Assembly: GCA_029990175.1 (NCBI GenBank)
Contig: JARKIP010000023.1
Coordinates: forward strand, 21,719,501 to 21,783,500
DNA: 64,000 bases
Reading direction: 5' to 3'
Source: Petunia secreta
Lineage: Eukaryota > Streptophyta > Magnoliopsida > Solanales > Solanaceae
The notes beneath the pieces were generated by a model. The model was not told the DNA's origin. It ran no database searches and saw only the letters and a list, made by a program, of their open reading frames with translations. The translations under genes were made by a program, and so were the position numbers. Positions 12,499 through 23,935 of the stretch are shown piece by piece (the stretch's first letter is position 1; each line of letters begins with the position of its first letter).

Positions 12499-13929
12499 AT
12501 GAGCACATTAGAGCTGGTTTTTGTACCTGCTCCATTCATTGGACACCTTGTTTCAACATGCAAGTTTGCAGAGGACCTGCTCAAAAGAGATGAACGACTA
12601 TGTATTACAATTCTGCTCATAAGGCCACCCCCACCTTGGGATGCCAGCATAGATGCCTACATCAAACGATGTTCCTCTGCTCTCGAGGATGGTCGAATTA
12701 GATATATCACACTTGCTCAAGTTGAACCACCATCTTTAGACGAGCTAGCCAAGTCTATTGAGCACTACTTCTCTTTATTAATTGCAAATTATCGATCCCT
12801 TGTCAAAGATGCAATCATAAGCAACAAATGGCCTGATTTCAACCCGAAAAAAATTGGCCTAGTCATTGACATGTTTTGCAGTTCAATGATTGATGTTGCG
12901 AATGAACTTGGCATACCTTCCTATCTTTTCTTCACTTCTGGTGCAGGTTTTCTTGGTTTCCTGTTTTACCTGTCCATTTGGCATGACCTATTTGGGAGAG
13001 AATTTAACCACTCTGATGCTGATTTAACAATACCAGTCTATGCTCATCAAGTACCCACGAAAGTTTTGCCTGGCTTTGCATTTAGCAAGGAAGGTTACAA
13101 CTCATTTCGTAACCATGGTGTCAGGTTCAAAGAAACCAAAGGAATTCTTATCAATACAGTTGCTGAATTCGAAAGCCATGCAGTAAATGCCTTAGCATCT
13201 AACCCTGAATTACCTCCGGTTTACACAGTGGGATTTTTGCTTGACCTCAAGGGCCAAAAAGGAAAGGGAGATTTCAAGATTGAGGATGAAAAAATCATGA
13301 AATGGCTAGACAAGCAGCCAGAGTTATCGGTGCTTTTTTTGTGCTTTGGAAGTGGTGGGGTATTTGAGCCACCACAACTTAGAGAGATGGCAATTGCACT
13401 TGAACAAAGTGGGGTTCGATTCTTGTGGTCAATTCGTCGCCCTGTGGGTTCTGAATCTACAAAATTTGAGGAGATATTGCCAGAAGGATTCTTGGAGAGG
13501 ACAGAAAACAGAGGAATAGTGTGTGATTGGGCACCGCAAGTGGATATCCTGGCTCACAAAGCCACTGGAGCATTTGTATCTCATTGTGGATGGAATTCGA
13601 CTTTAGAGAGTTTATGGCATGGAGTTCCAATGGTGACCTGGCCACTCTATGCAGAGCAACAAATTAATGCGTTTCAATTGGCTACAGATCTTGAGATGGC
13701 AGTGGAGTTGAGATTGGATTACAGGATGCTTGGTGCTGATGGTGATGGTAATGGTGAAGTTGTGAAGGCAGAGGAGATTGAAAAAGCTATAAGCTGTATC
13801 ATGGACAATGAAAATCCCGTGAGGAAGAAAGTTAAAGACATGGGAAAGATTTGCAGGAACGCATTGATGGAAGGTGGATCTTCGTTCATTTCCATTGGAA
13901 AATTCGTTGAAAGCATTCTAGATTCCTAG
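12499..13929 (+). CDS. UDP-glycosyltransferase, UGT71-type (copy 1)
   Basis: Family-1 glycosyltransferase (GT-B fold) of 476 residues, a usual length for the family, with no intron. By family knowledge it transfers glucose from UDP-glucose to a hydroxyl of a small acceptor (flavonoid, terpenoid or phenolic) in the cytosol; the acceptor cannot be read from sequence. The catalytic His is H16 in APFIGHL, and the supporting Asp is D124 in LVIDMF. The 44-residue donor box runs from W344 (WAPQ) through HCGWNS to E386-Q387. Its W22 and final Q favour UDP-glucose. RLDYR after the box is typical of UGT71. The ATG at 12499 is chosen because the paralogue starts at the equivalent place; the longer frame to 12436 opens with TTG, not ATG. 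About 44 substitutions and no gaps separate it from copy 2. Confidence 0.93.
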   Translation: MSTLELVFVPAPFIGHLVSTCKFAEDLLKRDERLCITILLIRPPPPWDASIDAYIKRCSSALEDGRIRYITLAQVEPPSLDELAKSIEHYFSLLIANYRSLVKDAIISNKWPDFNPKKIGLVIDMFCSSMIDVANELGIPSYLFFTSGAGFLGFLFYLSIWHDLFGREFNHSDADLTIPVYAHQVPTKVLPGFAFSKEGYNSFRNHGVRFKETKGILINTVAEFESHAVNALASNPELPPVYTVGFLLDLKGQKGKGDFKIEDEKIMKWLDKQPELSVLFLCFGSGGVFEPPQLREMAIALEQSGVRFLWSIRRPVGSESTKFEEILPEGFLERTENRGIVCDWAPQVDILAHKATGAFVSHCGWNSTLESLWHGVPMVTWPLYAEQQINAFQLATDLEMAVELRLDYRMLGADGDGNGEVVKAEEIEKAISCIMDNENPVRKKVKDMGKICRNALMEGGSSFISIGKFVESILDS

Positions 13930-14099
13930 TATTAAGAAAAGAAATTTACTACTTTCTCTACTCCATGGTAGCAGTATTACATTCGAGGAATGATGTTTCA
14001 ACTTAACTATGTTAGTGAGTATGTGCTTTTGTTAAAGTGTCTAGGTGTATGTCTATTAACCAACCATAATCCATGCAAAGATGGCTATAAGTTCTTCCT

Positions 14100-14752
14100 T
14101 ATAACACAAGAGCAATGTTTCTGATTACAACTCTGTAACCAAGGGGCTACACTCTAGACCCTACTTACTACTCAAAGCTAAACTCTAGCTTCTCTGTAAT
14201 TACACAAAGGTTCACCTAATACATGTGCTTTTGAATAAGCTAATAGGTAAAACTATGAAAGATCTAATCAAAGTCAACTTGAAACTTGACGAACCTAGAC
14301 AGAAAATCTAGACTCGATACCCTGCACGCACACAAGTTGTCTTCTGCAGTTTACTCACGTAGAAAGATGCTAGATCGCCTTTGTATGCTCTCATTTCTCT
14401 GTTTGTGAATAACTGATTTCGGCTGCCTCTGCTACTTGCATATATATGGGTCTTTTAATCCTAGTAGAGTTCTACAAGGAATCCTTTTAATTAAGGCAAG
14501 TCAGGATTCCCAGTAACTCCTTTCCTTGTTGAAGTCCAACTCCTTTTCACACTTCGCAGACACAGCCTGGACACAGCTTCTTTTAGTCTGACTAGGATGT
14601 ATGTTCAATCACGCGCCACTACTCCTAGTTCCGCAGGGATTTGCAACCCGTAATCTTTTCGATCACCTGTGCCCTTCATTCTAAGGACTAGGTCCTTAGT
14701 GAGAACCTGGGAGTCCTTCTCGTTTGTCATGCTTCAAAACCAGCTCTCAACA
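14100..14752 (-). repeat. 3' LTR of SIRE element 1, outer end missing
   Basis: It aligns with 47930-48574 of the second SIRE LTR (shared TTTCTGATTACAA, CCAAGGGGCTACACTCTAGA, TTCCGCAGGGATTTGCAAC). About 235 bp of the outer end are absent, and the break meets block A at 14095-14103. The inner end reads CTCAACA, that is TGTTGAG on the minus strand. The A-rich polypurine tract typical of SIRE elements follows it at 14753-14768. Confidence 0.85.
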
Positions 14753-15228
14753 AATTTTCCCTTTTTGATGATGACAAACAAATGTTGCCCAAGTACCTGA
14801 GTAGACATAAATACCAGCAAACAAACAAAGGATAACAAGCAAAAAGAAACAGACGATGAATTAGGTCACAAACACTCCAACATTTCCTTCTTCCCCCTTT
14901 TGGCATCATCGAAAAGATTCGAATCCCTGCATGAACTTGTCAGTGAAACTCAGTCTAAAGCACAAGGCAACAAGTCAGTAAAAATAGCACACATAAGCAA
15001 GAATAAGGGCCCAATCAAAACCAATGACTAAAGCATGAAACATTGTCATAAGCATAAGAAAATTTAAAATCATCATCCAGGTTGTGTCAACAGCACAACC
15101 CCAATATTAAGTACACAACAGAATAAATTGTCTTAAATATCCAACACATGTGATCAGGAGAGCATAAGAGGGGGTAGACAACAGGTAGAGAGAAGAGACT
15201 AGAACAGCATAGGGTAGGATAGGAGGAT

Positions 15229-17424
15229 TCAAAGCTGAACGTTGAAGTGTTTGACAAGTGCCTCAAGTTGCTTCGTATTTTTGGCCCTTTCCATCAACAA
15301 CTCGGCCTCATACTTGTGGCAATCTATTTTCAAACGATCAATTTCTTGATCCTTCAACTTCAACTGTCTGTGGAGCTCAGTATTTTCTTCATTTACCTCA
15401 AGGACATGCGTCTCCAGCTCCTTCACAGCATCAATGGCCTCTTCAGGTCCATAATCCTCACTCTCCTCCTCCTGCTCTTGGTTCGCCTGCATTGGTCTCT
15501 TTGAAGCTCTGCTTTCTCTGAAGAAGTCGCAATTTTTCAGCACATTTATCCCAAAATATTTGGTGAATGATTGGCTTCTTCCCAGCTTCTAAAGGGACCC
15601 CAAAGTGCTCTAGTACCTGCTGAATGATGTAGGAATGTACAAGGGAGTGTGGCTTCTGCTCTGTGTCAGCAATTCTTTTGATGTGTCTAATTATCAGCCC
15701 AGGTAAATTAATATTCACTCCCCTGTCCAGCAGATCCATGTAAGTCAGGTCCAAAGCACTGGCCTCGCAGTTCCTCTCTCCTCTTGGTAGAAGAAACCTG
15801 TGCACAAATTCAAACAACAGTTGATGTGCAGGTTCCATTTCCTTCTTGTCTACCTTCCTCTCCTTTCTCAACTTGGGTTTCCCTGAGAATTTCTTGACAA
15901 CATCTAGAGGAGTGACTCCATCAGTCCTCTTTGGCCATTTGAGCTTAATATACCTGCAATAACCTTCAACAGGTATGTCAAGGATTACCCCAAGCTCAGG
16001 TCTCCCAAATTCAATCTCCACACCTCTCACAGTTGTGAACACCCTCCTAGCATTGACTCTGCAATTTGTATAGAACTGTCTGATCTCATCAGCATACAAC
16101 TTTCTATCCTTGTTGCTAAACAACCCCAGCCAGCCTTGGTGACCAATCATTCTGAGTAATGGCTTCATATGAAACTCTTTCTCATCATGCAGGATGCTGC
16201 CATGCACACCTGATGTTTAGAGAAGAAAGCCACTCTGTCAGTTTCATCCTCACTGCTTCTTCTTCTTCTTCTTCTTCTTCTTCTTCTTCTTCTTCTTCTT
16301 CTTCTTCTTCTTCTTCTTCTTCTTCACTGTCAGAATCTGAGTCACTTGGCTCAGCATAGCTACCCGCATCATCATCACTTTCCTCCTGGGTTTTCTCAAC
16401 TCTTCTTTCTTCCTCCTTCTTCCTAGCTTTTCTATCTCTTACATTAGTCACTGTTTTCTCCAGCTTTCCAACCTTTTCCAATTGTTGTTTCAACACAGAC
16501 CTGGTGCCAACCCTTCTGGCCACAGGTTCATAGACAACCTTGTCAACACTGCCACTCTCATCACACTCTTCATCAACCAGCCTTGTCTTCAGCACTGGTT
16601 TTCCCCCTTTTACTAACCTTCTTCTCTTCTCAGGCTCCACAATATTTTCTTTGAGAAATACCACTTCCTCTTCCTCTTCCTCCCCTGCCAATTTTTCATC
16701 TTCTTCACCCAACTTCCTTTTTTTTTTTGGTTCTTCACCCACCTTGGGAGTTTCTTTTAATTCAGTCTTTTCCAACACTTCATCTTTCTTTCCTTCTTCC
16801 TCAGAATCTGTCCAATCTATGTCTGCATCATCAACCTTAGTGGAATTTGGGCAAGCAACAGGCTCTTGCACCAAATTCTCTGGGGATTCAGCAGACTCAA
16901 GTCCTCTAACAACTGGACTTCCTGGCACAGATTTTTTCCTAACTTTCTTAACCCTATCATCCTCCTTGAATTTTTCTATTACTTTTTCTGCAACATTTAA
17001 ACTCTCACCAGACTCTAACTACCACAGGCACCTGCAATCCTTTCCTAAGTTCATCTCCTACATGGTCACGCTCTGCCTCACATGAGTTCCCCCTATCTAT
17101 TTGTTCAACATGCTCATCACCTATAATTTTGTCTAACCCTGTCACTAGGGTTTCAGTTTCTGCCATTCCAGGGCTGTTTATGTCTACTGAAGTAACAGGT
17201 GTAGATAAGATAGGAGCGGAGATTACCTCATGTAGTGGTTGTGATGAACTTTGTGCGATGGGTGTAGTGGAAGTCGTCCTTAACCTCAACTTCTTTACCA
17301 GCTTTTTGTCCCCTTTTTGAAGAAATTTTGCACGAGCCCTTGCAATTCTTTGGGCAAGCGTAGATGGTGGTGGTTTTTCAGACATTTTGACACGGTTTTT
17401 ATGTGTTGCCACAGAGATAGACAA
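15229..17424 (-). pseudogene. Envelope-position ORF3 of SIRE element 1
   Basis: It lies 585 bp downstream of RT/RNase H, where SIRE elements carry an extra ORF. Four minus-strand pieces succeed one another: 17424-17005 (basic, PPPSTLAQRIARARAKF), 16928-16185 (Glu/Lys-rich with an uninterrupted poly-Glu run of more than 20 residues from a CTT microsatellite at 16258-16325), 16207-15458 (globular, GWLGLFSNKDR, IRQFYTNCRV, VRGVEIEFGRPELGVIL), and 15543-15229 (heptad coiled coil). The globular part resembles, from memory, the putative plant transposon protein domain (Pfam Transposase_32). No convincing signal peptide or membrane anchor is visible, so envelope describes position only. Frameshifts lie near 16220 and 15540. 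Confidence 0.75.
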
Positions 17425-18009
17425 ATTTTCTGGTCTTAGGGTTTTGAGAGAGAATTTTGATTTTGAGAGGAAGAAGTGAATTGATGGTAAGGGGTTGGGA
17501 GGTAAGGTTAAGAGGGAAAGGGTTTCGGTGACTTGACAGTGTCTTGGGAAGGCAAGGTAGTAATGATAAAAAGGAGAAAAAGCAGCTTTTTGAAATTTTT
17601 GAAAACCGGGAAGAGTTAAGAGTTTTGACGATTATGGACTTAATTGAGTAGTGGGGTCCAAAACATCAATTAAAATTCTACCCAGAAAGGAATGTGTTCC
17701 TATAATTTTGGACAGTTATAAGAACATGGAGGATCTCCCTTGACACACGTATGATTGACAATTTAATTCAGTTATGACTTTTATCATGTAGGGTAGTGTG
17801 AGTGTACCTGGACATGATTCCTCATGCTTTGACTGATTCCTTCTTAGTACATAGTAGGTTCTTCATGGGATCACATTGTTCTTACCTGGTGCTAACAACT
17901 GAACAAGTGTACTAATAAAAGTACCATGTTAGACTGAATATTAATGACAAAATTCAAACATAGACTATCAAATACTTTACTAACCAAACATGAGGATTTT
18001 CCTGCTGGA

Positions 18010-19632
18010 TCATCCGTGTATTTTGGTCATCCCTAATTCCAACCTGTTCCTCTCAAACTGTACCTTGTTCAAAGCTTTAGTAAATATATCAGCAATTTGA
18101 TCCTCAGTCCTGCAAGAATTCATAGTGATTAGACCTTTTTCCACATTATCTCTCAAGAAGTGGTGTCTAATATCAATGTGCTTGGTTCTTTTATGTTGGA
18201 CTGGGTTCTTGGCAATGTTTACTGCACTAGTATTATCACAGAAAATTGGCACAGCACCACACTTGATGCCCAAGTCTTCCAGTTGTTGTTTGATCCACAG
18301 CAATTGTGAACAGCATAATGCAGCTGCCACATACTCGGCTTCAGCAGTTGATAAGGCAACTGAGTTTTGCTTCTTTATGGCCCAAGAGATCAAACAGGGA
18401 CCCAGAAAGTGTGCCATTCCTGAAGTGCTTTTCCTGTCCACCAGGTGGCCTGCATAGTCTGCATCAGCAAAACCAATTAATTCAAAAGTACTTCCTTTTG
18501 GGTACCAGAGATAAATGTCCTGAGTTCCTTTCAGGTATCTCAGGATCCTCTTCACAGCTGTCAAATGTGACTCCTTGGGTTTAGACTGAAATCTAGCACA
18601 CAGTTCTACACTATATACAATGTCAGGTCGGCTGGCTGTGAGATAAAGAAGTGATCCTATGATTCCTCTGTACTTAGTCTCGTCTGTTGAAGGATCGAGT
18701 TCATCCATGTCCAGCTTTGTCCCAGGTGCAATGGGAGTAGTCATTTCTTTTGCTCCTTCCATATCAAACTTCTTCAGTAGTTCCTTGACATACTTCTGCT
18801 GGTGAATCATAGTTCCTTCGGGCATTTGCTTTATTTGCAATCCAAGGAAGAAATTTAGTTCTCCCATCATGCTCATTTCAAATTCACTTCCCATCAGATC
18901 AGCAAAGCCTTTGCATAGCCCCTCATCAGTCGCACCAAAAATGATATCATCAACATACACTTGAACCACCAATAGGTCCTTTCCTTTCTTTTTGAGGAAC
19001 AGCGTGTTGTCAATCTTTCCTTTTGAGAACCCATTCTTCAATAGAAATCCAGATAGCCTTTCATACCAAGCTTTAGGGGCTTGCTTCAGTCCATAAAGAG
19101 CCTTGTTCAGTTTGTAAACATGATCAAGGAATTCATTATTCACAAAGCATGGTGACTGTATAACATAGACTTCTTCATTCAGGTATCCATTTAAAAAGGC
19201 ACTCTTCACATCCATCTGATATAGTGTAAACTCCATGTATGTAGCAAAAGCAATTAGCATTCTGATAGCCTCCATCCTTGCCACAGGTGCAAAGGTTTCA
19301 TCATAGTCAATTCCTTCTTCTTGACTATAGCCTTGCACTACTAATCTTGCTTTATTTCTCGTCACTATACCATGCTCATATAGTTTGTTCCTGAATACCC
19401 ATTTGGTTCCAATTATTGATCTGTCCTTTGGCTTAGGAACTAGGTGCCACACTTTGCTTCTTTCAAATTGATGCAATTCCTCCTGCATAGCCAGAATCCA
19501 ATCTGGGTCTTCTAGGGCCTCCTTTACGTTCTTTGGTTCCTCAGATGACAGGAATGCAAAGAAGGCACAGAAATTCTTCAGGGCTGACCTGGTCATGATT
19601 CCTGTATCCAGTTCTGATAGGAAATTCTCCAA
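18010..19632 (-). pseudogene. SIRE element 1 reverse transcriptase / RNase H
   Basis: 540 codons are open. RT reads from about residue 40 (PDWILAMQEELHQF) through RLVVQGYSQEEGIDYDETF and MDVKSAFLNGYL to the catalytic YVDDIIFG. RNase H follows, with FADADYAGHLVDRKSTSG, LSTAEAEYVAAA, FCDNTSAVNIAKNP and HIDIRHHF. This part is intact, but it is cut off from the integrase by frameshifts near 19850 and 20050, so I score it as part of a dead polyprotein. The second SIRE copy has a near-identical segment at 53641-51935. Confidence 0.92.
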
Positions 19633-19653
19633 AGGATGAGATCTTTGGTGTTT

Positions 19654-21183
19654 CTATGGCCTTAGTTTGACATGACTGGAAGAACTCACGTTCTCACCCT
19701 GGTGATTTTCTTCTTGACTTGCTGGATCATCAGCTTCATCAGCAGTTCCCCCTGTCAGATTTACCCCTTGTTCCAATGCACTTGGATCTCCTCCTGATGT
19801 CTCCTTGTCTTCAGAGTCTTCAAGTTCATGCACCTTCTTCCCTGCTAAGCCCAATTTCTTGATCATCTGTCTCACGTTCCTCCAGTACCCTGTCTGACTC
19901 ATCAAATACAACATGCATACTTTCTTCCACTGTCTGTGTCCTTTTATTAAACACTTTGTATGCCTTGCTTTGGGTCGAATAGCCAAGAAATATTGCCTCA
20001 TCACTCCTCACATCAAACTTTCCCAGGGGTTCTTTTCCATTGTTGTGTACAAAGCATTTTCACCCAAAAGTCTTAGATGAGCAATGTTTGGCTTTCTCCC
20101 TCTAAGTAACTCATATGGAGTCTTGTCAAGAATTGCTCTGATTGAACATCTGTTCAGCAGGTAGCATGCAGTATTTATAGCCTCAGCCCAAAAATTTCTT
20201 GCAAGACCACTTGACAACAACATAGTTCTGGCCATATCTTCCAGAGATATGTTCTTCCTCTCTACCACTCCATTTTGTTGGGGAGTTCTTGGAGCGGAGA
20301 AGTTATGATCTATACTGTTCCTTGCACAATATTCAGAGAATTTTGAGTTTTCAAACTCAGTTCCATGATCAGATCTGATGCTAATGAGTTCAAGACTTAG
20401 CCTCTTCTGAACTACACCAGCCCAGTCTTTAAAGCTGTCAAAAGCTTCATCTTTAGTTGCCAAGAACAGAGTCCATGTGTATCGAGAGTAGTCATCAACA
20501 ATCACAAACACGAATCTCTTTCCTCCTCTACTTCTGACTCTCATAGGTCCACACAGATCCATATGCAACAGCTCCAGTAGTTTTGATGTGCTTACCACCT
20601 TCTTGGACTTAAAAGATGACCTAACATGCTTTCCCTTCACACACGCATCACACATCTTAATGTTTTCAAATCTCTTACTCGGCAATCCACGAACCAGCTC
20701 CTTTGATACAAACTTGTTCAGTTGTGAGAGACTTGCATGTCCCATTCTTTTGTGCCACAGCTGAGAGTCACTCTCTTGTACATTTAGACATGTAAGATTG
20801 TTTTCGGGTAATGACTTCAGTGATGCCTTGTATACATTGTTCACCCTTTTTCCTTCTATTACAATTTCTCCACTCTATAGGTTCTTCACAATGCATCCTA
20901 CAGATGTGAACTTCACTTCATTTCCTCTGTCACATAGTTGAGAGATACTTAACAGATTGTGTCTAAGACCATCAACACAGTAAACATTCTCAATGGCATG
21001 ATCTAGAGTTCTCCCAATCTTTCCAATTCCAACTATTTGACCACTTTTTCCTCCTCCGAAGGCCACACTGCCTCCTTGAAATGCTGCAAGTGAGAGAAAG
21101 TTTCTCCTATCTCCAGTCATGTGCCTCGAACAACCACTGTCAAGAATCCAGCTTGGGTTGTACTCCCTCACTCCAGCCTGCAA
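19654..21183 (-). pseudogene. SIRE element 1 protease and integrase, broken
   Basis: The protease (21183-20875) keeps the active-site DSGCSRHMTGD. A stop at 20875-20877 stands where the second copy has a Gln codon. The integrase (20844-20008) has the zinc-binding HKRMGHASL...CDACVKGK part and the core HMDLCGPM, SDHGTEFEN and VVERKN. It then leaves frame near 20050. The remaining linker is split across two frames (20011-19826 and 20004-19654). Confidence 0.9.
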
Positions 21184-21319
21184 AACAAATTAGGGGTTAG
21201 CCTTAGGAACCCAGACAAGCTTGGATCCCTTCTTACTAGAGAATGGATAAATCAGGTCCTGTCTAGCCCATTTAGGTAAAACACTTCTTTTGTTTTTAGC
21301 CTTTGCCTTGCTTACATGT

Positions 21320-22272
21320 GTACATTTTTGTTTGATATGACCTGTTTCACCACAAAAAGTTCACAGCATGTTGCAGGGTAACCCTACGTACTTGCTTTTA
21401 GGGTTATAAGGAGGCAATGATTTCTTGAATCCTAATCCTTGTTTTCCTCTGTTTTGATTCTCAAGAACCCAGTTCATTGCCTCTGATGATTTGTTCCACT
21501 TAGTTAACTTGGTAAGCTCAATTTTAGCTTTTTCAACCTTTTGACTTAGGACCTTGTTCTTCTCAGTTTCCTGATACAGAGTTTCATTTGCTCTTTTTAA
21601 TTCATTTTCTAAAAAGGTTTGAACTTCACTTATTATTTGCTTACCATTTGCACTTTGTTTTAACTGATTGCATTCCAGTTCAAGATCAGTGATTTTATAG
21701 TTAGACACCAGAGTCTGTCCTTTCAAAACGGCATTGACTTCTTCTAGTTCAATGTTCTGTTCTAGGAGACTCTTGTGTTTAGTTCTAAGATTACTTAATT
21801 CTTCAGCTAGTTTGTCCTTTTCAAGCTTCTCCTTTTCGTAACCCTCAATCAAGGTAGCAGTGATTAAGATCAGATTTTCAGAAGAGTATTTATGCAAGGT
21901 TTCTTTTAGTTCAGATAGACATACCTCTGCGGAATGAGCGTCTTCAGTTCCATCTGTTGCCATGAGAGCTGAGTCCTTCTTTTGAACATCATCTGAGTAC
22001 ACCTCCTTCAGCCTTTCCCAGACTTTCTTGGCTGACTTACACTCAGAAATCTTAGCCAACACATCATAGGTAAGTCCTTTTTTCAAGTACCATTCAGCTT
22101 TGGCATTTGCCTGAAGCCAGTCAAGGTCTTGGGGATCCAGTTCTTCCACCTTCTTCGGCACTAGGACACCATTTGCAGCCCTCTTTACAGGGACATGGGG
22201 TCCTCTTTTCACAATTAACCAAAGACTGTAGTCTGTGGCTTGCAAGAAGGTCTTCAAATCTCTTGAAGACAA
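21320..22272 (-). pseudogene. SIRE element 1 gag, internally deleted
   Basis: A 303-codon frame (22272-21361) begins partly inside the neighbouring LTR. Gag proper starts near KTFLQATDYSLW. It carries the start of the UBN2-type gag region (KGLTYDVLAKISECKSAKKV), then jumps to a long coiled coil (LSELKETLHKYSSENLI onwards). Most of the UBN2 region between these appears deleted. A stop codon at 21361 replaces the first cysteine of a CCHC zinc knuckle, whose remaining residues are readable to about 21320. Confidence 0.8.
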
Positions 22273-22906
22273 ATAGAGGAAGTAGTTCTTCTTAACTTCA
22301 CTCTATTGCTTACAATCTCTCTTTCTTGAAGACAAGTGAGGAAACTATTCTTCTTTGTCTCTCTCAACGTGAGCTTGCTCAAATGGCTAGAACTACATGG
22401 CTATTTATAGATAAATAGCACAATGTATCTACCTAGTACCTAGTGTGGACATGTACCTTCTTAATTTTGTCCACACTTCACTTCTTTCAAAATACATAAA
22501 TATATTCATACTAATGCATGTATCTTCCTGATGTATCTAATCTATTACTCCCTCCGTCCCAATTTATGTGGCGGTGTTTGACTTGGCACGGAGTTTAAAA
22601 AACAGAAGTTGACTTTGAAAATGTTCAAATTTACCCTTGAAAAAGTAAGAGAGAGAAGATTGAAGTAATCATAAAAGTTATTGGTGGCTTTTAAAGTAAG
22701 TAGGGCCCAATAGGGGTAAAATAGAGATAATGTATTAAATAGTTAACAATAAGGAAATGTGATATTCTTTTTGGGACAAACCAAAAAGAAAAGTGTGACA
22801 CATAAATTGGGACAGAGGGAGTAGTTCATACTAAAAATAATTAATTCTACTAGTTCATACTAGAAATAATTAATAGGATAATGTGAACAAGTTTAATACT
22901 TCAACA
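22256..22906 (-). repeat. 3' LTR of gag-only Copia element
   Basis: The outer part (22262-22320) matches 24087-24140, the 5' LTR of the same element. The inner end, ...TACTTCAACA at about 22906, is followed by a polypurine tract on the minus strand (GGGAGGGTG just past 22906). A TATA box reads CTATAAATAG on the minus strand at 22401-22410. The final ~55 bp of U5 are missing where it meets SIRE element 1. A Stowaway MITE (22548-22821) is inserted in it. Confidence 0.7.
22548..22821. mobile_element. Stowaway-type MITE inside a Copia LTR
   Basis: The termini CTCCCTCCGTCCCAATTTAT and inverted ATAAATTGGGACAGAGGGAG are flanked by TA at 22546-22547 and 22822-22823. It shares its termini and the TTTGACTTGGCAC segment with the MITE at 2301-2528, so the two are one family. 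Confidence 0.9.
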
Positions 22907-23036
22907 CCCTCCCTTAAATTTGATTCACATTTTCTCAAAACAGGATTTCAGCATCTTCGTCCTCCTGGAGTGCAAATAGCGAAGTTGCATATTCTTCTTC
23001 TTCATTTTCTGCAAAATTTGCTTGTTCTTCAAGTGG

Positions 23037-23935
23037 TCATTTTTCTTGTTGCATCTTCTTCTTGAAGCAAAACTTCTCCATGTGGCCATTCTTTTTGCAA
23101 TATCTACATTTCAAAGGTGGTGTAGTCTTTCCTTGGTACCAACAATCAGTTTTATTGTGGTTATCTCTCTTGCAGTGATCGCAAAAAGATTGAGCTACAT
23201 CTTTCATTTTGTAGCCTTTGCCCTTTGCCCTTTCATTAAAGTTCTTGCTCTTATTCAAAGAGCCTCGATTGATCACAACTTTTGCTTGCAGAGCTAGCTC
23301 AAGACCATCTTCGTTATATGATCTCATCATTCTTCTTCGTTCTTGTGCTTTAAGAGTACTAATCAATAATGCAAAAGTCATCTTTGCAATATCTCTAGAA
23401 TCCTCAAGGGAAGAGATTTTCGATTCAAATTTTTCAGGCAAACTCACAAGGACTTTTTCAATAATACTTTCCTCAAGAAGATCTTCTCCTAAGATTCGGA
23501 TTTGATTCACAAGTTTCATCAACTTGTCTGAGAATTGTTTCACAGTCTCAGTTTCTTCCATTCTTAAGTTCTCAAGTTGCCTCTTCAAAGTAATAATCTT
23601 CATATTTCTGGTCTTTTCCGACCCTTGATATTCCGTCTGCAACTTCTCCCATATTTCTTGTGGAGTAGAGCAAGGCATAATCTTCACAAAAATTTCTTCT
23701 GATACAACATCATGTAAATGTGTCAAAGCCTTGGCCCGTTTCTTGTTCTCAGCTTTAAAGTTCTAGAGTTGAGCAACAGTCGGATCCTCAGGCAACTCAA
23801 GTAGCTCTCCTTCTGACTCGGTCACTTCCCGCAAATCAGCAGCTTGGAGGAAAGCTTTCATCTTCACTACCCACATGTGGTAGTTCTATCCTTTAAATAC
23901 TGGAACATGTGGTAAATAGGAATTTGATGAAGACA
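23037..23935 (-). pseudogene. Copia gag protein remnant
   Basis: The minus strand from about 23935 reads a gag N-terminus (MSSSNSYLPHVPVF; MKAFLQAADLREV) with stops near 23885 and 23765. It then stays open from 23726 to 23037 as MTHLHDVVSEEIFVKIMP and TPQEIWEKLQTEYQG, with the QFSDKLMKLVNQIRILGE and ISTLKAQERRRMMR segments. This is the UBN2 gag fold. Near the end are zinc-knuckle motifs CDHCKRDNHNKTDC and CRYCKKNGHMEKFC (CX2CX4HX4C). No protease follows. It is a different family from the SIRE gag beside it. Confidence 0.85.

Larger units (their letters stand above)
8070..14098. repeat. Segmental duplication, block A
   Basis: This block aligns by eye with 25065-33255 in the same order. Anchors are CATTCAAGTATAACAAACTAC (8085/25080), GACACTTGCTTGAATGC (9410/25440), the AGAAAGTGCCA segment (10690/29820), the GGCAAACGACAAATTTCATT segment (11510/30690), the UGT coding region, and CCATAATCCATGCAAAG downstream. 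It ends abruptly at the SIRE LTR near 14100. Weaker similarity may extend leftwards to 4290 (versus 24130). Apart from the UGT gene and the MITE listed separately, I see no genes here. Confidence 0.8.
14100..22256 (-). mobile_element. SIRE-lineage Ty1/copia retrotransposon 1, truncated
   Basis: Minus-strand order is gag (22256-21320), protease (21183-20875), integrase (20844-20008), RT/RNase H (19632-18010), a third ORF in the envelope position (17424-15229), polypurine tract, 3' LTR. The pol-then-ORF3 order and the CATCATCAAAAAGGG-type tract next to the LTR are SIRE hallmarks. The 5' LTR, leader and gag start are lost at about 22256, where a different Copia LTR begins. Frameshifts near 20050, 19850, 16220 and 15540 and stops at 21361 and 20875 make it incapable of independent movement. 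Confidence 0.9.

Noticed and set aside
16159..16359. Plus-strand ORF with a long poly-Ser run
   Set aside because: It is the opposite strand of the CTT microsatellite in the SIRE ORF3, whose minus-strand reading is supported by the second copy.
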